Assembly: GCA_030040815.1 (NCBI GenBank)
Contig: JASHSZ010000097.1
Coordinates: 1-30,457, forward strand
Length of the DNA stretch: 30,457 nucleotides
Reading direction: 5' to 3'
DNA from: Streptosporangiaceae bacterium
Lineage (GTDB): Bacteria; Actinomycetota; Actinomycetes; Streptosporangiales; Streptosporangiaceae
Shown: one piece after another, positions 25,121 through 30,457 of the stretch
Layout of the letters: every line of letters begins with the position of its first letter
Position numbering within the stretch: position 1 is the first letter of the stretch
The notes under the pieces: generated by a model
Seen by the model: the letters and a program-made list of their open reading frames with translations, nothing else
What the model was told of the DNA's origin: nothing
Databases searched by the model: none
Translations under genes and position numbers: made by a program

Positions 25121-25229
25121 ACGACCCGACCGGCAGCCGAGGCACACGTACTCGCATGCCGCGCCCAGGACGGGCGGCTGATAATGCGACCTCATGCCGC
25201 GACAGCGACAAGTCGCCACTTTGCATGAG

Positions 25230-25361
25230 TCAGTCCTTGATCATCTTGGCAGCCCGCATCTGATAGAAGGCGTAGGCAAGCCGGTCTGTGCACTCGGTCG
25301 CGGCCGCGAGAGCATGAGCTATGAGGTTCGCCTGCTGAAATCCCCAGGTGACCGCGACCTC
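25230..25361 (-). pseudogene. C-terminal remnant of an unidentified small protein
   Basis: The frame between a TAG and a TGA reads VTWGFQQANLIAHALAAATE followed by CTDRLAYAFYQMRAAKMIKD, a plausible helical protein end. It lacks any start codon after the upstream stop. Family not recognised; most likely the tail of a broken gene. Confidence 0.3.
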
Positions 25362-25429
25362 CTAGCAGCCTTGGCCTTCCGCCCTGATGCGCACCATCGG
25401 ACCGGCCGTCCTCTGGCCTTGCCAACAAG

Positions 25430-26130
25430 ATGGGCCCGGAAAGGCTACTCCTTACCTTGCCTCCCGCGGTCGACGCCTACAGGGAATGGGCGGCGCGGCA
25501 GGATCACCAAGCCGGTTCCGACGACACGACGGGCGGTCATGGTGACCAGCCGCAGCGCGGCCAGTGGCGGGAATCAGTCTCCGCAGGGTCTTTCCACGAA
25601 GCACCTATCGCCTCCCACAATACGTGCACCGGGCGGGACGAGGACGTACCCGGCGACGGAGCGGAAGTCGAGGTGCTGGCGGGTACACGCTGCGCCCGTC
25701 TGCACGTGATGCTGGACGCCACCTGCCCGGAGAGACATTGCTCAAATCGCGCCAGCGCTGTGCAGATTTCGCCAGGCGCAGCCTGGGCCACTACGTGCAC
25801 AGCGCTCCGACGCCGACGGCAATCGACACAGGAACCGTCTACATCACGAAGAGGCGAGTCATCTTAAAGGGCAGCAGGCAGACTCGCGAGTGCGCCTTTG
25901 CCAAGCTGATCGGATTCAGCCACGACGACTACGTGGGGTCTACAACCTCCTCCGTGTCGAATCGCCAGAAGCCGACGACCGTGCGCTACGCACCGCAGCT
26001 ATCAGGCGCATCGACTTCCGTCTTGACCTCGCGCACGCCGGGCGGTGCCGTAGGCAATCTGCCACTCCGCAAGCTCGCGCTCAGGACGCAGCTTCGCAGC
26101 AGGCGCCCACTTCCCCGATTCGATCAGTCC
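25430..26130 (+). pseudogene. Frameshifted conserved hypothetical gene
   Basis: Protein-like stretches jump between frames. MGPERLLLTLPPAVDAYREW begins at 25430. From about 25822 another frame reads DTGTVYITKRRVILKGSRQT, then AFAKLIGFSHDD and VSNRQKPTTVRYAP. At about 26009 the sense moves to the frame reading IDFRLDLAHAG, and at about 26040 back again to GAVGNLPLRK. The order resembles a conserved actinobacterial protein of unknown role (beta-strand domain with TGTVYIT-x-x-R and SNRQK motifs), recalled but not verified. At least three frameshifts make it non-functional. The sequence up to 26387 continues without a recognisable gene. Confidence 0.5.
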
Positions 26131-26387
26131 GGCAACGTAGTCGGCTGCCTGCGTGCAGAAGGCAAGCCAGTCCCGGCATCGGCCAACGGGGTACGAGCCG
26201 ACGTATCCCGGTCGGGATCGGCCCGCCGGTACGGACGTGCAGTCGCAGGAAGACGAGGCGTGCAGAACGGGTCAGCCTTCACGTTCAGCGCGCTCTCGAT
26301 GCCAGAATGGGCCATCGTAAGGCTCTGCGTGGCGGTTGTAGCCAGTGTGCTCCGCCTGCTGATGCGCCGGTCGAGAGGGTACCACCG

Positions 26388-26801
26388 ATGAGATTAAGAG
26401 AGATGGGAGTGCTCGGCTACATGCGGGATATGAGGCGTGATGGCTGTAGCTGGCCGCGTGTCGCATCTAGGACGACATGGCATGCCTACGTGCTGGCCGT
26501 TACTCCGCTAGTTCGTGCGGTTGTGCGATTCGCGCCTGATCAGGCAGTCGAGTCACTATTCGGCAGCATCCTTTTTGAAGACAAGCCGCCCCTGCTGACA
26601 GTGCGACCCAGCGTTGTATTCCCTGACGCGGCCGTTGTCTCCCGTGCTGGCTCTAAGCGCAACCTGACGGCCCACCTGACTACTCCCGACTCTATCGACC
26701 GGCTACAGGGCGACAGGGCAGAGCGTGAGCGCTGGGAGCGAGCGCGGCGTCTTAGTCTCCTCCGCGAGGGGCGCGACGATGTCAAAGGCGGCAATCGGTA
26801 A
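26388..26801 (+). CDS. Hypothetical protein
   Basis: 137 residues from ATG 26388, preceded by GAGAGGG at 8 nt. The frame is open further upstream, but that part looks non-coding. The protein has a hydrophobic middle (YVLAVTPLVRAVVRFAPDQA, then VESLFGSILF) and a strongly charged, Arg-rich C-terminal helix (DRAERERWERARRLSLLRE). No family is recognised. GC content is lower than in the flanking core genes, in line with acquired DNA. It may be a small intact gene or the end of a larger broken one. Confidence 0.4.
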   Translation: MRLREMGVLGYMRDMRRDGCSWPRVASRTTWHAYVLAVTPLVRAVVRFAPDQAVESLFGSILFEDKPPLLTVRPSVVFPDAAVVSRAGSKRNLTAHLTTPDSIDRLQGDRAERERWERARRLSLLREGRDDVKGGNR

Positions 26802-27638
26802 CCAGGAAGTCCTGGGTGACTGTCAGCCCGTCCTCGTTCAGCCGCCGACCGCTCGCACGTCATCACGGCGTACACCGCTGACGAGCTGCGCGAGCTGATC
26901 CGCAAGGACTAGGACAATCACCCTTTCGGGGACGCGCCGAAGACGGCAGCCCTGACCGCAGAGGCAAGGTGAGCGGCTGGTAGAACGCAGGGCCTTCGCC
27001 TCGCTGCGATCCCACGTCGTCGAGATCCACGGGTCATTAGCCCACGAAGTCCGCGACGAGCCCCGCCCGCCACCACCCCCAGCCCGAGCGTCTCAGCGCA
27101 ATTCACGACAAGGGAAACGAGTACGCTCCGGCGCGCTGTCCCGCTCTTGATTGTCTTCGCCATCCCTGATACCTGTTCAGTCCATCAGGGTCTCGCCTTG
27201 CTGCCGCGATCGTAGTGGCCATACCGCCTGCCCGAAGGAGCGCCGATCTAACCGGAGCATCTTGGCGCAGGAGCCGAAGAGGATCACCCGGCCCCGCGCG
27301 TCACAGCGTCCCAGCCGCGCACCCGCCGACTACTCGCCGACATCGTCGGCGACCGACGGCGCCGACGATGTCCCTGAGCTCCACGGCCGGCTGTGTCGCC
27401 GGATGGCAGAGGAACGGGTCATCTTGCACCACGGCCCGGACCTCGGTAAAGGCGACTTGCAAGGCTTGCCGCGCGCGCCTGCCGGTCTGGCGCACTGTGT
27501 CAGCACAGGTAATCTGGGTGGTTTGACCGGGGAAGCACAGGGCCTGGGGGCACGGGCCGGGAGGGGTGCAGCCAACAGGGACCGCTCGTAGGCACACTGC
27601 ATCGGACGCTCGCAACTTGCGATCGGGGGGACCGGCTG
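26802..27638 (+). other. Gene-poor decayed stretch
   Basis: No complete gene is supported. One short piece (about 26850-26910) reads SHVITAYTADELRELIRKD before TAG, like the end of a broken gene, and another (about 26990-27110) reads AFASLRSHVVEIHGSLAHEV. Open frames elsewhere have poor composition and no ribosome binding sites. The notable element is the long hairpin at 27339-27372. Confidence 0.4.
27339..27372. repeat. Perfect 13-bp inverted repeat (hairpin)
   Basis: GACATCGTCGGCG (27339-27351) and CGCCGACGATGTC (27360-27372) pair fully around the 8-nt loop ACCGACGG. It is the strongest hairpin I see in the window. There is no flanking T-run and no intact gene beside it; it could be a terminator, a small-RNA element, a protein site or an end of a lost mobile element. 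Confidence 0.7.
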
Positions 27639-27885
27639 ATGGTCGGGGTCTATGCGAAGCTTCCAAATGAACTGGTCAAAGCGTCTAAGGACGTGCATTA
27701 CGCCTATCGCGATTCCGGCAGCGAGCGCAAGGTCCCGATGGTGCTGTTTCAGCACTTCCGCGGGAATCGCGACAACTGGGATCCGGCGCTGGTTGATGTG
27801 CTGGCCTCCGGGTCGGTGGGTCGTGGTGTTCGACAACGTCAGTGTCGGCGGCTCCAGCTCCAGGGGATCAAGACACGGCTGCCGG
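27639..27885 (+). pseudogene. Alpha/beta hydrolase N-terminal fragment, frameshifted
   Basis: The first frame reads VHYAYRDSG, then VPMVLFQHFRGNRDNWDPAL up to VDVLASG (about 27810). The sense then moves to the frame reading WVVVFDNVSVGGSS (up to about 27860), after which similarity ends. HFRG is the oxyanion-hole loop and DNVSVGGSS the strand 4 region of alpha/beta hydrolases of the haloperoxidase/epoxide-hydrolase type. The nucleophile elbow and the rest of the fold are missing. Confidence 0.65.
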
Positions 27886-27926
27886 GCCGGAATGGCAGGA
27901 CTGACCATAGCCACGGGAGGAGCGGC

Positions 27927-28352
27927 ATGACAATGACACCTACCTACACGGGGAGCGGCGATCCTGCCCGCCATCGCACCGACTACTACCCGGTCTGGTT
28001 GGACAACCTGGCCGACGACGTCACCCTGGAGGCCTCGGCGATGGACGGCGCCGCGGAAGGCGCGGACGCCGTGCGTTCGATTATCCTGGCCGTCAAGTCG
28101 CTGTATCCCTATCAGGAGATCGATTACGCCGGGCCGTATGGCGACAACGACTTCATCGAGGTCTACACCACCGAGATCGCCGGCCAGCCGCTCGGGGTGG
28201 CCGGGGTCGTGACCCGAAACGCCGCCGGGCAGACCGAGCACATCGTAGTGAACCACCGGCCGCGCAGTTCAGTGCTCCTGCTCTCCCGGCTGATGGGCGA
28301 CAAGCTCGCCGGCACGCCCTACGCCAGGTACTTCCTCACCAGCGAGCCCTGA
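27927..28352 (+). CDS. SnoaL-like / NTF2-fold protein
   Basis: 141 residues from ATG 27927 with GGGAGGA 5 nt upstream. The pattern YYPVWLDNLADDVTLEASAM, then AVRSIILAVKSLYPYQEIDY, GPYGDNDFIEVYTTEIAGQP and GVAGVVTRNAAGQTEHIVVN is the cone-shaped NTF2/SnoaL fold used by polyketide cyclases, ketosteroid isomerases and many proteins of unknown role. No specific substrate is implied. It is one of the few intact genes in the decayed island. A good ribosome binding site and ATG follow at about 28374, but that frame closes after 12 codons, so a downstream partner gene has probably been lost. Confidence 0.75.
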   Translation: MTMTPTYTGSGDPARHRTDYYPVWLDNLADDVTLEASAMDGAAEGADAVRSIILAVKSLYPYQEIDYAGPYGDNDFIEVYTTEIAGQPLGVAGVVTRNAAGQTEHIVVNHRPRSSVLLLSRLMGDKLAGTPYARYFLTSEP

Positions 28353-28551
28353 GTAGACAACACCCGGAGGACCAATGCTGTCCACTATGCCTAATCGCGG
28401 CCCATGGGTCTAGCCAGGCAAAGGCTCCAAAGGCATGTGTCCGCCGCGGCGCGGGTGCCACGCGCCACAGTGAGGGGAACCGCACACAGCAGGCTCGCGG
28501 ACGGGCGGGGCCAACCAGTCATTCGGTCGGTCGCCGACGACCAGTCAGCAG

Positions 28552-28782
28552 ATGGGAGTCATGTCGAACGAAACTGACATCCGTCCCTTACGGATCGACA
28601 TTGCCGCCGAAGACCTGGCCGACCTTCGGCGGCGCATTGGCGCGACGCGCTGGCCCTCCAAGGAGCTGGCCCAAGACCGCTCGCAGGGCGCGCAGTTGGC
28701 CGTCATCAAGGAGCTCGCTCTGTACCGGACGGCCGAGTACGACTGGCGCAAGTACGAGGCGAGGCTGAACGCGGTCCTTTAA
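28552..28782 (+). pseudogene. Epoxide hydrolase N-terminal fragment
   Basis: 76 residues match the EHN domain of microsomal-type epoxide hydrolases: IRPLRIDIAAEDLADLRRRI, then ATRWPSKELAQDRSQGAQL and EYDWRKYEARLN. In complete enzymes this leads into an alpha/beta hydrolase domain with the catalytic triad; here TAA follows directly after LNAVL. The gene is therefore truncated and catalytically dead. ATG 28552 or 28561 would be the start. Confidence 0.75.
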
Positions 28783-28793
28783 ATGGCCACTGA

Positions 28794-29843
28794 TCAGGGA
28801 TTGCGGTGCAGGCTGCGCTCCCCCGCGGTCTCCGCCGTTTCCTCAGCGTCCGGTGCTCGCTGGCGGCCCATCTGGCGCACCTGCGGCAAGAGGGCGAGCT
28901 CGGCGGGCATCGGCAGCCACAGCGCCAGCGTCCGGTAAGCGAAGATCCCGACGACTGCCACCGCTAGCGGCGCGCCGCTAGCCCACAGGGTCAGCGGCAG
29001 GCACAAGGTCACTATGCCCGCACCGGCCAGCGGCCCGGCCCGTCTTGTGAACACCATCCCCGTGGCATACCCGACGAACAGCGCCGCCCCGTCCATCTGG
29101 AAACCGAACGCCGCCATGCCCGCCCAGGCTGCGAAGGCATCTGCAGCCCAGAACAGCGCCATGCCCGCCACCGCAACCCCGTAACGCCGCGGATTAGCAA
29201 ACATCACCCGGATCAGGTAGACGGACTCCAGGAAACTCCCGGCCAGTCCGCGCCAGCCGGGCCGGCCCCGCAGCCGGTCCCGGTACCGTCTGGCCAGCCA
29301 GAACGCGAACAGGAAGCCGGGTACCGGGATGACCGCCCAGGGAAGGGTCAGGTCAAGCGCGGGCACGGTGCTGCCGGCCGCCAGCACCGCGATGGCCGTG
29401 GCCGTCCCCAGGAGTGCCAGCACCCCGAGCTCAAGGCCTGCCAGGCCGGCAACCCGGGTCCTGGCTTCACGCCGATCGGCGCCGGCGCCTTCGAGGGCGT
29501 GCCGGTCAAGGTCGCCGCTGGCGCCCGCGAGGAGGCCACCGAAATCCACCGTCACGAGGGTCCGCATCTGCGCGGCCGGGATTCGCGGCCCGTCCGCGAC
29601 CGTGAGGATGCCCTGGTAAGCGCAGTAGTAACCGACGAGCGAGAGCCCGAGCGCACCGGCCAGCGCACAGAGCCAGACCCAGTGGAAGTTACCAAGTACC
29701 GCACGCACCTCGGCAAAGCCAGCCACATAGGCCAGGCCCACTCCGGCTGACAGGCCCAGCAGCGCGGCAAGCCCGAGCAGCAGGGTGAGCACGCTCCCGC
29801 GCTGGCTGTAGTCGGCGGAGATGCGCGGCAGCGACACATGCAT
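28794..29843 (-). CDS. Polytopic membrane protein, LPG-synthase transmembrane (UPF0104) type
   Basis: 349 residues with about seven or eight hydrophobic helices, from VLTLLLGLAALLGLSAGVGL near the N-terminus to AVAVVGIFAYRTLALWLPMP near the C-terminus, and a charged cytosolic tail. The YRTLALWLPMPAELALLPQ ending is typical of lysylphosphatidylglycerol-synthase transmembrane domain proteins. The C-terminal aminoacyltransferase domain of MprF is absent, so it is a stand-alone flippase-like or unknown-function member. The ATG at 29843 has GGGGGGAGAG 7 nt upstream. It is transcribed toward the decayed island. Confidence 0.75.
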   Translation of the reverse strand: MHVSLPRISADYSQRGSVLTLLLGLAALLGLSAGVGLAYVAGFAEVRAVLGNFHWVWLCALAGALGLSLVGYYCAYQGILTVADGPRIPAAQMRTLVTVDFGGLLAGASGDLDRHALEGAGADRREARTRVAGLAGLELGVLALLGTATAIAVLAAGSTVPALDLTLPWAVIPVPGFLFAFWLARRYRDRLRGRPGWRGLAGSFLESVYLIRVMFANPRRYGVAVAGMALFWAADAFAAWAGMAAFGFQMDGAALFVGYATGMVFTRRAGPLAGAGIVTLCLPLTLWASGAPLAVAVVGIFAYRTLALWLPMPAELALLPQVRQMGRQRAPDAEETAETAGERSLHRNP

Positions 29844-30013
29844 CGATCTGCTCTCCCCCCGCGGCCACTCAGCGACGGCCTGACAGCAGGATCACCGCCC
29901 TCTCATGGTCTGCCCAGGCCTGACCAAGCCACCACCACCGAGCGCCACCTCGCTGACAGCCCTCTTCAATCTTCTCGGGTCTCTTCGCGTCGCGGCTATC
30001 CGCCCCACCCAGA

Positions 30014-30029
30014 TGCGCGCGATCGCGCA
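30014..30029 (-). terminator. Possible hairpin after the SRPBCC gene
   Basis: TGCGCG and CGCGCA arms of 6 bp with a CGAT loop lie about 50 bp beyond the SRPBCC stop (minus strand) and 170 bp before the membrane-protein start. No T-run. Nothing else is seen in the 236-bp gap. Confidence 0.25.
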
Positions 30030-30079
30030 CAAGCTGCGTTTAGAGCAGGGAGCCGCCGCGCACGCTTGAGATGTCGCGT

Positions 30080-30457
30080 TTAGCCCTGGGGAGCCTCCGC
30101 TGCCTTCACCAGGCCGGCCACGATGACCGGGTACAGGTTGCGCAGCGGCCGGTACACCAGGCGGCCCAGGATGGTCCGGTCCCACGATGCGCCCCAGCGG
30201 ATGAGGGTGCCGTCGGGTGACGGGGTCAGCGTCACCTCGGCCCGGTAGTTGCGGACCGGGATGCCGCGCAGAACGGTGTAGGCCAGCCGCTTGCCAGGCT
30301 CGACGTCGAGGATTTCCTCGACCGATACGGGGTACCGGAACCCGTACCGCCTTGAGCCCTCCAGCCAGTAGACGGCGCCCTTGCCGTTCCCGGCCGCGTC
30401 GCCCTCGCTCCGGTAGCCGGCCTTGCGCCACGGTCCCCATCGTGGGTACACCATGAC
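30080..30457 (-). CDS. SRPBCC-family protein (polyketide cyclase/dehydrase-like), partial
   Basis: The visible 126 codons show an SRPBCC (START-like) beta-rich ligand-binding fold: VYPRWGPWRKAGYRSEGDAA, then VSVEEILDVEPGKRLAYTVL, RNYRAEVTLTPSPDGTLIRW and the C-terminal helix LVYRPLRNLYPVIVAGLVKA. The reading frame is open at the window edge. The family usually has about 20 more residues before the first ATG in view (30454), so the gene very likely begins outside. Role unknown; such proteins bind hydrophobic ligands. Confidence 0.75.
   Translation of the reverse strand, partial: VMVYPRWGPWRKAGYRSEGDAAGNGKGAVYWLEGSRRYGFRYPVSVEEILDVEPGKRLAYTVLRGIPVRNYRAEVTLTPSPDGTLIRWGASWDRTILGRLVYRPLRNLYPVIVAGLVKAAEAPQG

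Noticed and set aside
25890..26387. Plus-strand frame read as the N-terminal part of the hypothetical gene at 26388
   Set aside because: Most of it is Arg-rich and non-protein-like; only a short stretch belongs to the frameshifted pseudogene.
27330..28256. Long minus-strand open frame opposite the hydrolase fragment and SnoaL-like gene
   Set aside because: The plus-strand reading gives recognisable folds and a strong ribosome binding site; the minus frame is a shadow.

Overview
High-GC actinobacterial chromosome. The evidence is the codon bias, many GTG starts, four-S1-domain RpsA with a long acidic tail, a PdtaR-type ANTAR response regulator, and the order coaE - rpsA - polA - hotdog thioesterase - pdtaR, which matches the mycobacterial/streptomycete neighbourhood. 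The proteins look closest to Streptosporangiales/Frankiales-type actinobacteria; the genus cannot be fixed from sequence alone.

Layout. (1) 1-9752, core housekeeping: coaE (partial), rpsA, a double-GNAT acetyltransferase, a cytosolic penicillin-acylase-family Ntn hydrolase, polA (all minus), a PaaI-like thioesterase (plus), pdtaR (minus) and a tRNA with anticodon CAA (plus) whose variable loop is too short for a normal tRNA-Leu. (2) 9755-11022, an IS481-family insertion sequence landed just behind that tRNA. (3) 11101-23725, a two-operon catabolic cluster around an IclR regulator. Leftward: a three-subunit molybdenum hydroxylase whose FAD subunit carries the four-cysteine [4Fe-4S] insert of 4-hydroxybenzoyl-CoA reductase. 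Rightward, eight tightly packed genes: DUF6282-type metal hydrolase, two-subunit class I CoA-transferase, LLM flavin oxidoreductase, acyl-CoA dehydrogenase, CitE-like lyase, MaoC-like hydratase and CaiB-type class III CoA-transferase. Palindromes of the form TTC-N9-GAA (mostly TTCTG-N5-CAGAA) lie in front of both operons and iclR, with tandem sites 20 bp apart in front of each operon. This is the best candidate for an undescribed system: an IclR-controlled pathway that handles an unknown (probably cyclic or aromatic) carboxylic acid as its CoA thioester and ends in hydration and C-C cleavage.

(4) 23726-28790, an eroded accessory island: a tRNA-Arg(CCG) remnant, an ankyrin fragment, an intact vapBC module with a palindromic operator, frameshifted genes, a strong hairpin, an alpha/beta-hydrolase fragment, an intact SnoaL-like gene and an epoxide-hydrolase N-terminal fragment. 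(5) 28794-30457: a polytopic membrane protein of the LPG-synthase transmembrane type and a partial SRPBCC-domain protein, both minus.

How the catabolic genes could work together (inference): CoA-transferases activate the acid, the molybdenum hydroxylase and flavoenzymes change the ring or chain oxidation state, DUF6282 may hydrolyse a ring or amide/lactone bond, and acyl-CoA dehydrogenase, MaoC hydratase and CitE lyase release small acyl-CoA and oxo-acid units. No transporter, CoA ligase or molybdenum-cofactor maturation gene lies in the cluster.
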